Origin: Diphasiastrum complanatum | Lineage: Eukaryota > Streptophyta > Lycopodiopsida > Lycopodiales > Lycopodiaceae | Reading direction: 5' to 3' | Length of the DNA stretch: 64,000 bases | Assembly: GCA_029204225.1 (NCBI GenBank) | Contig: CM055114.1 | Span: forward strand, 17,961,849-18,025,848 | Shown: positions 35,691 through 45,646 of the stretch, piece after piece | How positions within the stretch are numbered: the first letter of the stretch is position 1 | How the letters are laid out: each line of letters begins with the position of its first letter | Notes under the pieces: generated by a model | Told to the model about the DNA's origin: nothing | Databases searched by the model: none | Seen by the model: only the letters and a program-made list of their open reading frames with translations | Program-made: the position numbers and the translations under genes

Positions 35691-36004
35691 TTGGGACTTT
35701 GACCTAAAAAAGAGTGATTTTTTTGGGTATTTTTTAGTGGTCCTAGTTTTAGACCAAAATCATGGTTTTTTTTTAGAGATTTTCTAAATTATCTATAAAA
35801 AAAAATGTCAAAAAATGCATATTTTCAGTAAAACACTACAAGAGTTTTTCTTGCAAACTTCAGAAAACCATCATAATTACAAATGAGATAACATTTTAAG
35901 ACAACACATGATTTTTGAAATTCCAAATCCCATTAAAATACAAAACGACTTAAATTATATTTACGTAATTTTTTTTCAAAGTACATTTTCTAAGGAATTT
36001 TCAC
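35691..36004. other. AT-rich stretch, no feature seen
   Basis: Low-complexity AT-rich sequence with T- and A-runs and no coding similarity. Confidence 0.4.
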
Positions 36005-36335
36005 TGATGTCTCTCAATTCACAACTTGACATATTCTAAACACTCTCGTTTTTAGCTAATAAAGTTGAAGACACGATTTCTCATCAGAGTCAACTGACAT
36101 ATTTTTCTCAAAATCAGTATCCAATGTTGACAAGGAACGTTGTAAGTCAACTTTTCTCTATTACTGACAAGTTTGAAATTGATGATTGTTCCATTAATCC
36201 AAGTTGTTCCCTCAATATGGATCTAATTGACTTTAGTAGATGATTGGTTATTGTTAACTTAAAAATTAAAGGTCAAAACATCTACATCTTGTAAATTCAA
36301 ATCATCGACTCTTGGTTGATTTTTTGACAATCACT
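36005..36335 (-). pseudogene. Dispersed gene relic, copy 2 (left part)
   Basis: Homologous to 27745-28073 over about 330 bp. On the minus strand it reads KINQ.., LQDVDV and NREKLTYNVPCQHW with several stops. It is the downstream end of a minus-strand relic whose upstream part, a BAH-like fragment, lies at 42197-42473. The two were contiguous before the intact copia element inserted at 36335/36336. Confidence 0.55.
36331..36335. other. Target-site duplication, left copy
   Basis: TCACT directly before the 5' LTR, repeated as TCACT at 42197-42201 after the 3' LTR. Confidence 0.93.
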
Positions 36336-36988
36336 TGTGAAAAATTGTCAACTAGTAGTATTTTCCTAACTTGAGATTTTGTAGGCCTATGGCCAAATAA
36401 AAGTTAGAGATAGGTTCATACATGTATGTAGAGGCCCAAAGTATGTGTACACTACTTTTGAGGTCACATTAATTAGAGGAGGTCGAGTGTGGAGCTCTTC
36501 TATTGGCTCATAATTTGGTGCATTCCTATTTGACCAAATTTCTAGGTATATGGGTGAATCCTATTGGACCCCAATTTTAGCCTATCATAAGACAAGTGGC
36601 CAAGAGGCACTATGGCTGCTATAAATAGCCATCTCCACGAGTATGTACACATCTCATTTTCATTCTATTGAATGAATGTTATGCTCTTTGAAGGTCCATC
36701 TTCTTCTCTCTCACTTTTTTGTTCATATCTTGCATTCTAGCCACTAGAATTGTGATTTCTTTGTTGCTATGGCTTCACACGTGTGAAATGCAGGTTGTAG
36801 GCTCTGAAGTACGGACAGGGACAGCAAGTTTCTGTTTGTGGAAGCTTATGATCAGATTTTGATGTTTAGTTGATGTTTAGTATGCTTAACATCACAATTT
36901 CTATCATTTTTTCAATCTAGATGTGCATAACTTCCATGGCCAAGATCTTTATGAAACTTTAGCATCTTTTGGATCTGAGTTTTTCACA
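36336..36988 (+). repeat. 5' LTR of the intact copia element
   Basis: TGTGAAAAATTG...TTTTTCACA, 653 bp. TATA box GCTATAAATAGCC near 36620. The CACGTG palindrome TTCACACGTGTGAA lies at 36774-36787, about 150 bp downstream. GTACGG follows about 30 bp after it. Confidence 0.97.
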
Positions 36989-37005
36989 TGGTATCAGAGC
37001 ATTAG
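36989..37005 (+). other. Primer-binding site of the intact copia element
   Basis: TGGTATCAGAGCATTAG starts at the base after the LTR: a perfect copia initiator-methionine tRNA site. Confidence 0.95.
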
Positions 37006-37597
37006 GCGGCCAAATGTGCAGGTTTTGCCAGATTTAGAAGAGATTTGTGGGCGAGTTTGCTTTTGTAGCATTCCAATCAAGTTTCTAGCTAAAAATCTTG
37101 TTGATTTATGTGTAGAAATTGGATCTTTGTGATCAAAACATCATTTGTATGCATTTCAATTGAAGTAGGGCGAATTCCCTCTGTACTTATCAGAATAAGG
37201 AGACAAAAATTGTTTTGGAAAGAGGGAGATGCAAGATCCAACAAGATCCTATTAGTTTTCCATTCTAGCATATAGTTTTTTGATTCAATTTCTTGCTTCT
37301 TCATGTCAAAAACTTCAAAATTGATGTAACCCTCTGATTTTCAGTTTGCTGAATGATTCAAGAGTGTATTTCAATCTTAGGAGTGAGGGAAAAGCAAGTA
37401 TATTGAGGTTTGGTCTTGGTTTGATCAAGAAATCATAAAACTAGTGGCTAAAATTAAGGAAAAAGTGAGGAAAAGAGAGAAAAAGTAAGGTTTTAGGTTC
37501 CAAATCTTTGTGATTTCTTCTTGTGTTTCATTTGTTGATTCAAGAGAGTGCTTAGTGCATTGGAACAGGTCAAAGATCAGAGATCAATCATTGCAAC
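37006..37597 (+). other. Untranslated leader of the intact copia element
   Basis: About 590 bp without a long reading frame. The gag start at ATG 37598 is chosen because it opens the conserved N-terminus MATNGGYMLESNDRL, equivalent to the starts of elements D, E and F. Confidence 0.8.
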
Positions 37598-40500
37598 ATG
37601 GCTACAAATGGAGGCTACATGTTGGAAAGCAATGATAGGCTTACCTCCCTCAACTATTCTACTTGGAAAGTAAGGATGGAGTCTTTGCTTGAGATGAATG
37701 AGTTGATGGATATTGTTGTAGGTGTGGAGGAGAGACCTTTGGCACCTCAAGAACAATTGAGGTATGACAAGAGGGCAAAGAAAGCCCTTCACATGATCAA
37801 GATGAATGTGACAAATGAGCTTATCAAAGAGGTTGGTAAGTGCACATCATCTAGTGAAGCTTGGGAAGCCTTGAAGAAGGTTTATGAATCCAAGTCTACT
37901 TCTAGAGTGTTGACTTTAAGAAGGCAAATCTTTTCTTGTATGCAAAAGAAGAGTGAGAATGGACATGCTTTTGTTTTGAGAGTTAAAGCATTGAATGATG
38001 AGTTAGCATGCATTAATGATGGCATAAATAATGAGGAGCTTGTTCAAGTGATTCTCAATGGCTTGTTGGATGATCATGCTAATCTTGTTCAAAGTTATGC
38101 TATCCAAAAATGTTTACCAAGTGTTGGAGACTTGCAAGAGGTCTTGTTGGCTGAAGAATTCAGGTTGCAAGCAAGAGTGGGAGCATCTTCTACATCTCAA
38201 GGAGGAGAAGAGGAGGCAATGTTCTCTAAAGGCAAGTTCAAGGGCAAAGGTAAAAGCAATTGGTCTAAAGGGCAAGACCAAGGTGAGCACTCTACTTTTG
38301 GCAAAAAGAAGGATAGATCTAAGCTAAAATGTTTCTATTGTGGAGTCAAAGGGCATTTTGCTAGTGATTGTTTTAAGAAAAAGAGGGATCAAGGGGAAAA
38401 GCAAACCAATCTAACTATTGATGAGGGTGGGGATGAGCTTCTTTCAAATGATGCTTTTGTTATGTCATCTTGCTTGTTGGCTAATCATGGAGACATTGAT
38501 CCTTGGTGGATTGATAGTGGAGCCACTTCTCATATGACATATCATAAAGAGTATTTTTCATCTTTAATGGCATTTGATGGTGATAGGAAGGTAATCTATA
38601 CCGCAAATGATGGTGAGTGTGCAATCAAGGGGATTGGCACAATTCCTATTTCACTTTCTACAAATAGGAATATAGAATTGAAAGATGTTTTGCTCATTCC
38701 ATCCATTACCAAGAACTTACTTAGTGTAAGCCAAATGCTTGACAAAGGATTCAAAGTTGAGTTTGATGGTGATGCTTGCTTGATCAAAAAGGGGTGTAGT
38801 ATCATTGCAAAAGGGAAAAGGCAAGGGAAATTGTTCAAGCTTGATGCATGTGTTGTTGCTAACCAAGTTGGATGCATGGCAAATGAACAAATGTCAATTC
38901 AAGAGGTATGGCATAAAAGGATGGGACATCTCAACTACAAGGCCTTGGAGGTAATAGCCAAAAAGGAGGTAGTAAGGGGACTTCCCAAGTCTCTTACTTG
39001 CTTGAATCATGTTTGTGAAGAATGTGCTTTGTCTAAATCACATATATTGCCATATACTAGATCTATATCTAGATCTAAGATGCCTTTTTCTCTCTTGCAT
39101 TCGGATATTCATGGTGTTACTACAATTAGCAATGGAGGTGCTAAGATGTATGTAACTTTCATTGATGATTTTAGTAGATTTTGTTGGGTTTATCTACTAA
39201 AGAGCAAGGATGAGGTGTTTGATGTGTTTGTCAAGTTCAAAGTTGCTATTGAGACTCAATTTACAACCAAAATCAAATGCTTGAGGAGCGACAATGGTGG
39301 TGAATACATTTCTAACAAATTCAAAGCCTTTTGCGATGAGCATGGGATCAAGAGGGAGTACACATGTCCAAGAACACCACAACAAAATGGAGTGGCCGAG
39401 AGGAAGAATAGAACCTTGTGTGAGAGTGCAAAGGCAATGAGATTGAATGCTAATCTTCCTAAACCTTTTTGGAGTGATGCTTTGTTGTGTGCAAATTTCC
39501 TATGCAATAGATGGCCAAGTGTTGTATTGGAAGGAAAAACCCCTTTTGAAGCTTTGTTTGGTACGAAGCCTAATGTCAAGTTTCTAAGAACTTTTGGATG
39601 CATTTGCTACTTCAACATTACTCTTGATGATAGAACTAAGGAGGATCCATCTTCAAGAAAGGGCATTTTTGTTGGTTATAGTGAAGTAAGCAAAGCATAT
39701 AGGATTTATGTTCCTTCAATCAAGAAAGTGTTCACAAGTAGGGATGTCATTTTTGATGAAGGTAACATTCCAAAAGTTGTTTCAAGTGATGATGGTGTTG
39801 TTGCAACTAATGTGCTTGATGACAATGGAGTTGATGACACATTGGATGTGGATGTTGAAGAAGCCTCTTCAAGTCAAATTCCAAGGAGAACTCCAAGGCA
39901 TAAAGTGAAACCCTCAAGGCTCACTTATGATGGCAAAGGTAAGCAAGTGGTGGATGGATCCAACTATGCTTTCCTAACTTCTTTTGATGTACCTTCATGT
40001 GTAGATGAAGCAAGGCAAGAAGAGGAATGGATCCAAGCAATGGATCTTGAGTTTGAAGCACTTATGAAGAACAACACATGGAGATTGGTGGAGCTTCCAA
40101 AGGGCAAAAGTGCAATTGGATGCAAATGGATCTTCAAGGTAAAGACAAATCAAGATGGATCTATCAACAAGTTGAAGGCAAGGTTGGTGGCTAAAGGTTA
40201 TGCTCAAGAGCATGGCATTGACTATGAGGAAACCTTTGCACCCGTGGCAAAGATGGTGAGCATAAGAGTAATCATTTCCCTTGCAACTCTTTATGGATGG
40301 GATCTTTGGCAATTAGACATTTCTAATGCTTTCTTGAATGGTGATCTTGAAGAGGAAGTCTACATGGAGCAACCCGAGAGCTATGTTTCTCATAGCAAGC
40401 CTAATCATGTGTGTTTTCTACAAAAAAGTTTGTATGGTCTTAAGCAAGCACCAAGGAGTTGGTATGCTAGGCTTAACTCTTTTCTACTTTCTCAAAACTT

Positions 40501-41548
40501 CACTATGAGTGAGTATGATCATTCACTTTACTTTAGAATTAGTGCTAATGATGTTACAATCCTTCTAATTTATGTGGATGACATTATTTTAAGTGGAGGG
40601 AACAAGGAAGATATAGAAGATATCAAGAAAGCACTAAAAAAGGAATTTGAAGTGCATGATCTTGGTCTTTTGAGCTATATCTTAGGAATAGAAGTAATTA
40701 GAACTTCTCAAATCACTTTTATTTCACAAGAGAAGTATGCTATTTCTATTCTCAATAGATTTCATATGGTAGATGCAAATCCTATTGATACACCTATGGA
40801 ATCACATGTAAAGCTAACTATAAGAGGTAATGAAAGATCCTTCGAGGACATTACTCTCTATAGGAAGCTAATAGGTTCTCTTATATATCTAACCATCACA
40901 AGACCTGATTTATCTTATTGTGTTGGTAGATTAAGCCAATTCATGCAAGATCCTAGCATAGAACATTGGAAACTAGGAAAGAGGATCTTGAGATACATCT
41001 CGGGAACAAAAGATTTTGGCATTGTTTATAGAGGCTCATCACCTAACTTATTTGGTTTTTCAGATTCAGATTTTGCAGGAGACCTTATGGATAGAAAATC
41101 CATAAATGCACATGCTATTTTCATAGGTGATGGAGCTATCTCATGGATGTCGAAGAAACAAGCAACTATATCACTTTCTTCTAGTGAGGCCGAGTACAAA
41201 GCTTTGACATCATGCACAAAGGAGATGGTGTGGATCAAGAGGATGATTATGGAGCTTCATTTGCTGGATTTTTCAGAGAGTCCAATCATCTTTTGTGACA
41301 ACCTTTCAGCCCAAAGTCTAGCAAGCAATCCGGTTTTCCATGCAAGGAGCAAACATATCGAGGTGGCTTACCATTTTGTGAGAGAACAAGTGTTGGCAAA
41401 AGAGATCAAGCTTGAACATGTCCCATCAAAGGAATGTGTGGCTGATATCTTTACCAAAGCATTGGGAAAGGACTTATTTTTCAAGCATAGAACAAGTCTT
41501 GGTGTACTTTCTAAATCTATGCTAAAACTAGTTGAAGAGGGAGTGTGA
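37598..41548 (+). CDS. Copia gag-pol polyprotein, intact (1316 aa)
   Basis: Encodes all proteins for retrotransposition. Gag (about residues 1-240) carries NYSTWKVRMESLL and AWEALKKVYESKSTSRVLTLR. The zinc knuckle CFYCGVKGHFASDC is near 245. Protease WWIDSGATSHM is near 305. Pre-integrase WHKRMGHL is near 432. Integrase has the catalytic triad in LLHSDIHG (about 500), LRSDNGGEYIS (about 564) and PQQNGVAERKNRT (about 600). The linker with TSRDVIFDE is near 712. Reverse transcriptase has GCKWIFKVKTNQDG, LDISNAFLNG, LYGLKQAPRSWY and YVDDIILSGG (about 991). RNase H has SDSDFAGDLMDRKS (about 1155), SSSEAEYKAL, FCDNLSAQ and SKHIEVAYHFVREQV, ending DIFTKALGKD. Length and order are normal for a single-ORF plant copia. 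Gag and pol are in one frame with no visible shift signal. The TGA stop lies inside the 3' LTR. Expression would start from the LTR promoter. Confidence 0.97.
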   Translation: MATNGGYMLESNDRLTSLNYSTWKVRMESLLEMNELMDIVVGVEERPLAPQEQLRYDKRAKKALHMIKMNVTNELIKEVGKCTSSSEAWEALKKVYESKSTSRVLTLRRQIFSCMQKKSENGHAFVLRVKALNDELACINDGINNEELVQVILNGLLDDHANLVQSYAIQKCLPSVGDLQEVLLAEEFRLQARVGASSTSQGGEEEAMFSKGKFKGKGKSNWSKGQDQGEHSTFGKKKDRSKLKCFYCGVKGHFASDCFKKKRDQGEKQTNLTIDEGGDELLSNDAFVMSSCLLANHGDIDPWWIDSGATSHMTYHKEYFSSLMAFDGDRKVIYTANDGECAIKGIGTIPISLSTNRNIELKDVLLIPSITKNLLSVSQMLDKGFKVEFDGDACLIKKGCSIIAKGKRQGKLFKLDACVVANQVGCMANEQMSIQEVWHKRMGHLNYKALEVIAKKEVVRGLPKSLTCLNHVCEECALSKSHILPYTRSISRSKMPFSLLHSDIHGVTTISNGGAKMYVTFIDDFSRFCWVYLLKSKDEVFDVFVKFKVAIETQFTTKIKCLRSDNGGEYISNKFKAFCDEHGIKREYTCPRTPQQNGVAERKNRTLCESAKAMRLNANLPKPFWSDALLCANFLCNRWPSVVLEGKTPFEALFGTKPNVKFLRTFGCICYFNITLDDRTKEDPSSRKGIFVGYSEVSKAYRIYVPSIKKVFTSRDVIFDEGNIPKVVSSDDGVVATNVLDDNGVDDTLDVDVEEASSSQIPRRTPRHKVKPSRLTYDGKGKQVVDGSNYAFLTSFDVPSCVDEARQEEEWIQAMDLEFEALMKNNTWRLVELPKGKSAIGCKWIFKVKTNQDGSINKLKARLVAKGYAQEHGIDYEETFAPVAKMVSIRVIISLATLYGWDLWQLDISNAFLNGDLEEEVYMEQPESYVSHSKPNHVCFLQKSLYGLKQAPRSWYARLNSFLLSQNFTMSEYDHSLYFRISANDVTILLIYVDDIILSGGNKEDIEDIKKALKKEFEVHDLGLLSYILGIEVIRTSQITFISQEKYAISILNRFHMVDANPIDTPMESHVKLTIRGNERSFEDITLYRKLIGSLIYLTITRPDLSYCVGRLSQFMQDPSIEHWKLGKRILRYISGTKDFGIVYRGSSPNLFGFSDSDFAGDLMDRKSINAHAIFIGDGAISWMSKKQATISLSSSEAEYKALTSCTKEMVWIKRMIMELHLLDFSESPIIFCDNLSAQSLASNPVFHARSKHIEVAYHFVREQVLAKEIKLEHVPSKECVADIFTKALGKDLFFKHRTSLGVLSKSMLKLVEEGV
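41533..41543 (+). other. Polypurine tract of the intact copia element
   Basis: GAAGAGGGAG immediately precedes the 3' LTR and overlaps the last codons of pol. Confidence 0.85.
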
Positions 41549-42196
41549 AAAATTGTCAACTAGTAGTATTTTCCTAACTTGAGATTTTGTAGGCCTATGG
41601 CCAAATAAAAGTTAGAGATAGGTTCATACATGTATGTAGAGGCCCAAAGTATGTGTACACTACTTTTGAGGTCACATTAATTAGAGGAGGTCGAGTGTGG
41701 AGCTCTTCTATTGGCTCATAATTTGGTGCATTCCTATTTGACCAAATTTCTAGGTATATGGGTGAATCCTATTGGACCCCAATTTTAGCCTATCATAAGA
41801 CAAGTGGCCAAGAGGCACTATGGCTGCTATAAATAGCCATCTCCACGAGTATGTACACATCTCATTTTCATTCTATTGAATGAATGTTATGCTCTTTGAA
41901 GGTCCATCTTCTTCTCTCTCACTTTTTTGTTCATATCTTGCATTCTAGCCACTAGAATTGTGATTTCTTTGTTGCTATGGCTTCACACGTGTGAAATGCA
42001 GGTTGTAGGCTCTGAAGTACGGACAGGGACAGCAAGTTTCTGTTTGTGGAAGCTTATGATCAGATTTTGATGTTTAGTTGATGTTTAGTATGCTTAACAT
42101 CACAATTTCTATCATTTTTTCAATCTAGATGTGCATAACTTCCATGGCCAAGATCTTTATGAAACTTTAGCATCTTTTGGATCTGAGTTTTTCACA
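41544..42196 (+). repeat. 3' LTR of the intact copia element
   Basis: 653 bp, read side by side with the 5' LTR without finding a difference. Contains the same TATA box and the CACGTG palindrome at 41982-41995. Confidence 0.97.
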
Positions 42197-42480
42197 TCAC
42201 TTTCTCTTGCCTATCGGATCTACTTGCAACATTTCAAATTCGTACCTTCTCAAAAAAAATTGGTGTTGAAGTGATGCGTAACCAAAAGACACATAATACT
42301 TTTGTCTGATTACTATCTTGATTGAACTCAAAAACTTTGACAATCCAAAATGGATGTTCTTTTTTATTTTTTGAAGCTAAAAGTGCAACAAGACTTCCAA
42401 TTTGAATTTCATTTGGATCATCACAGTACTTTATTTTTGTAGCTTTTGAAATTTGCCTATTCTCACATATCACATTTTTT
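42197..42480 (-). pseudogene. Dispersed gene relic, copy 2 (right part, BAH-like fragment)
   Basis: Minus-strand open frame (42473-42234) with IGSLVALLASKNKKEHPFWI and VKVFEFNQDSNQTKVLCVFW. The pattern of a short basic lead-in followed by G.LVAL....PFWI.KV resembles BAH-type or similar beta-barrel chromatin-binding modules found in plant multicopy genes, but I cannot assign the family. Downstream on the minus strand it continued into 36335-36005 before the copia insertion. Confidence 0.5.
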
Positions 42481-42990
42481 CAATTTATAAAAAAATATTT
42501 GTGAAATACTCCACAATATTTGTGAATTATCAAAGTGCTCTTATGTTTTAATTTTGAGTTATATTTTTATCTCAATATTTAATATAAGTATTCGAATTCA
42601 TTTATTTTTAGTTTATTTTTTATTTTTTAATTTTAAATTTTTTTAAATCTTTAGAAAAAGTCAAATTTCTAAAAGATTTTAATTTTTAATATTGATTTTT
42701 TTTATGATTTTATGATATTATATTATTTTGATATTTATAATTTTTTGATTTTTTATTAATTTGATTTTTTAAAATTTTTGTTTTTTTATTTTTAACTTTC
42801 TAAATTTTAGATTTCTTGATTTTCTTGATTTTTTGGTTTTTTTAATTCTTTTGATTTTTTAATTCTATTGATTTTTTATTTTCAAAATTTGAATTTCTTA
42901 AAATTTCAGGAATTTAATGTTTTTTTGTGTTTCTAAAACTTTCACGTAGCTTCTCTTGCTATGCTGAGCATAACAAGAGAAACTTTTGGT
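42481..42990. other. AT-rich low-complexity stretch
   Basis: T-rich repeats of TTTTGATTTTTT type, similar in style to 31600-31790. It ends with two copies of TATGCTGAGCATA (42960 and 42990), the motif that recurs in the triplicated unit. Confidence 0.5.
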
Positions 42991-43370
42991 ATGCTGAGCA
43001 TAGCAAATGAACGGATATTGCTATGCGCAACATACCAAAATATAGAGCACAATAATTTATTATTCGACTTTGATTTGAGTTGATATGGATGTGATTTTTA
43101 GCTTTGAATATAGTCCCAAAAACAACAATCTCATAAAAAAAACTTCAATGCTCTAGATATCTATTTTGAGTTATTCTAAAAAACCTACATTTTTTAAAGT
43201 CTGTCATTGTTTTAAAGACTACTACTCATAAAAGGTCTACATGCTTCTGTAAAAAATTTAACATCGATTTTTGAGAAACTATGAAAGTTCTATTCCTACA
43301 CTTTGTCTATCCAAGGGCAAGTCTCGATTTCTATGTCTGGATACTTGAGTTTGTCAAAAAAATTGGCTAT

Positions 43371-43692
43371 GCTCGAGAGCAAATTTTTTTTCAAAGTTTT
43401 CGACCTATGCTCAGCATAGGTGAATCTTTTCTTCAGACAAAGAATCTTTAAATTACATAACAAAAAGATTCTTTATAAACAAAAAGATTTTCCTATGTCG
43501 AGCATAGCAAAAAAAAAATTGGCTGCGGCGGCCACAGCCAATTTTTTTTTGCTATGCTCAGCATAGGAGAATCTTTTTGTTTATAGAGAATCTTTTTGTT
43601 ATGTTATTTAAAGATTCTTTGTCTGAAGAATAGATTCACTTATGCTGAGCATAGGTAGAAAACTTTTGAAAAAAAATTGCTCTCGCAAGAGC
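43371..43692. repeat. Long hairpin in unit copy 1
   Basis: Left arm 43371-43525 and right arm 43535-43692 are reverse complements with only a few mismatches over about 155 bp, around a 9-base loop (CGGCGGCCA). The arms contain TATGCTCAGCATAGG words near their middles and bases. The size and shape fit a foldback/MITE-type element or a hairpin-RNA source. No target duplication was found at its edges. Confidence 0.9.
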
Positions 43693-43913
43693 TTGCGGAA
43701 CAATGCAAAAAGCTATTTTTTTCCAAGCGATTGCAACGCATGCGAGCTTTTCTGAAGAAATAGTTTATCCTTGCTGCTCAAGGTAGCGCAACTTTTGCTC
43801 TCGTAGGAGCTCGCGGAACAGTGCAAGAAGTTATTTTTTTCCAAGTGATTGCAGCGCCTACGATGGTAGTGCTTGTGGTTGAGGTGCTGCTCATTTTATA
43901 AAGAATTGTTTTG

Positions 43914-44187
43914 TAAACGAAGTGGCGAATGGGTGCGTAACGCGTGGGAATTTGCCAAACAGTTTGGGCCAAATCCTGAATAAACGAAAGCTAAAAAGCG
44001 CTGTTTGATGAGCCTGCATAATATTAGGTAGTTGGTTGGGTAAAGGCTGACCAAGCCAATGATGCTTAGCTAGTCTTTTCGGATGATCAGCCACATTGGG
44101 ACTGAGACACAGCCCAGACTTCGGGGGAGGCAGCAGTGGGGAATCTTGGACAATGGGCGAAAGTCTGATCCAGCAATATTGCATGAG
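43914..44187 (+). pseudogene. rrn18: Partial mitochondrial small-subunit rRNA in the nucleus (copy 1)
   Basis: About 274 bp corresponding to the 5' domain of a bacterial-type SSU rRNA. Hallmarks: GCGTAACGCGTGGGAAT, GATGATCAGCCACATTGGG, ACTGAGACACAGCCCAGAC, GGGAGGCAGCAGTGGGGAAT, CTTGGACAATGGGCGAAAG and GATCCAGCAATATTGCATGAG. The insert AAAGCGCTGTTTGATGAGCC and GGTCTTTTCGGATGATCAG-type words match what I recall of the plant mitochondrial rrn18 gene rather than plastid or bacterial 16S. Differences from that memory are mainly C-to-T and G-to-A, as for a methylated nuclear copy. Both ends break off abruptly into nuclear repeat sequence, so it is a NUMT fragment, not a working rRNA. Confidence 0.85.
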
Positions 44188-45221
44188 ATGTCATCATTAA
44201 GTAGCTCCATGATATTTTGGACGATGATGTGCTGTTGAAGATGAGCTGCAAGCTTTTGAGTTAAGGCGACAAGTTGGGAATTTGAGAGAGCAGTCGAAGG
44301 AGCTTGGGAAGGGCCTGGGGCTTTTAGAGCAGTAGGCGAATGAGCTCTTCTGGATGCTGGTGAACAGTAGAGTAGCACTCCTTAATTTGATTGCTCATTC
44401 AAGAAGCTGAGTTCAGCCATCCACTCATTATGAGTGCACATTTCAATTTTGGATAACCTTTGCTTCCATCATATGAATCTAGAAGGTGAGATCAAGATCT
44501 TGTAGAGGATGTCGTAGAAAAACATTTGGTCTGATATATGGCACCAAAAGCATTTCTTTTTGAGATTCGTATGCTGTCCACTAGCGATGGACCAGCGATG
44601 AACCAATGCTTCTTTCCACATACTTTTTAAGCATGATAATGATAGGTATGCATCACATATTGTGGGTTGAGACAAAAGCTTCTTAATGACCAGCGACGAA
44701 GCACTTCATACGTTATGAATGGTTGTGTGTATTCAAACTCTTTATCGTAGATATGAAAGGATGAAAGGTTGGTTTGATAACTATAGTATACAATAGGCAT
44801 TACTATCCTTCAAAGGACAGTATGAATGTTTGGCTGTTCCATAAGTAACAAAAGGTTACATACATAGTCCAGAGATGAAGCCATTGTAGCATCATGCTAT
44901 TATACAAAATCTACAACTTAGATACTGGCACGTTCTGATTATGATTAGTATATCTTATGCTTTAACCTATTTGCTATCATACATTTGAATGGTTGCGATA
45001 TCAATGGGAATACTATTGTGTCTAAGCACTAACAAATAAAACTTGCGCTCTTTGTAGCATCGAATATTACTATTATCTTCGTTTTCGATAAGGTTTGGTG
45101 CAATGATTAGTAAGACTTTCCTTAACATGCTTAGTATCGTTTTCACAATATCTGACAATAATGTTATAAATGGTTTGAGTCTAAAGAAGGCAAGAGCACT
45201 TGAGGGACTAACATGGCATCC

Positions 45222-45646
45222 TCACAAGAAGTCACTTCTACGATCATCCAGGTACGAGTTTTCTGAACAGTTTTCAGGTTTTGCAGGCACCACCTACGCT
45301 CAAAAGGGAAGATGTCTCTTTACAAATATATTCCATTCTCGGTGACTAATAATGATCCTAAATATAGAAATTAGTTGTTTCTTACTCATTTCGACTATAT
45401 CACTTCATAAATGATGTAACTACTCTGTATATAATGACACCTACACTGTCCTAAAACAAGGTTTCTCTTCAAATAATCTTGGATAGCATGGATTTGCGTA
45501 AGATAAATAGTTCTTACAAAAGGATTAGAAAGGCACGGATCTGCCCTAATACCTTGTAAAAACCACGAAAACCTCACCAATAAGATGTAGCCTATCCAAT
45601 ACAAGGCCTTAAAAAATCATGGGTTCGATATGGAGTTACGATAAAC
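45222..45646 (-). repeat. LTR-like block shared with 56803-57217 (unit copy 1)
   Basis: About 425 bp closely matching 56803-57217. It is also present in copies 2 (47949-48373) and 3 (50676-51100). On the minus strand it contains TTTTTACA followed by AGGTATTAGGGCAGATC, which resembles an LTR end plus a degenerate copia primer site. It may therefore be the LTR and leader of an otherwise unseen copia family. Confidence 0.5.

Larger units (their letters stand above)
36336..42196 (+). mobile_element. Complete young Ty1/copia element
   Basis: 5861 bp with two 653-bp LTRs in which I found no difference, a perfect primer site, an uninterrupted 1316-codon gag-pol, a polypurine tract and 5-bp target duplication TCACT. 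Domain order protease-integrase-reverse transcriptase-RNase H is the copia order. Nothing in the sequence argues against it having been autonomous at insertion. The insertion must be recent. Fragment A at the window start and the tail at 12527 belong to the same or a very close family. Confidence 0.97.

Noticed and set aside
43891-44184. 97-codon minus-strand ORF repeated three times, apparently conserved
   Set aside because: It lies on the complement of the mitochondrial rRNA fragment and is conserved only because the unit was recently triplicated.
43914-44187. Bacterial contamination as the source of the 16S-like sequence
   Set aside because: The fragment is only about 274 bp, has abrupt ends in nuclear repeat sequence, recurs at exact 2727-bp spacing, and matches plant mitochondrial rather than free-living bacterial words.
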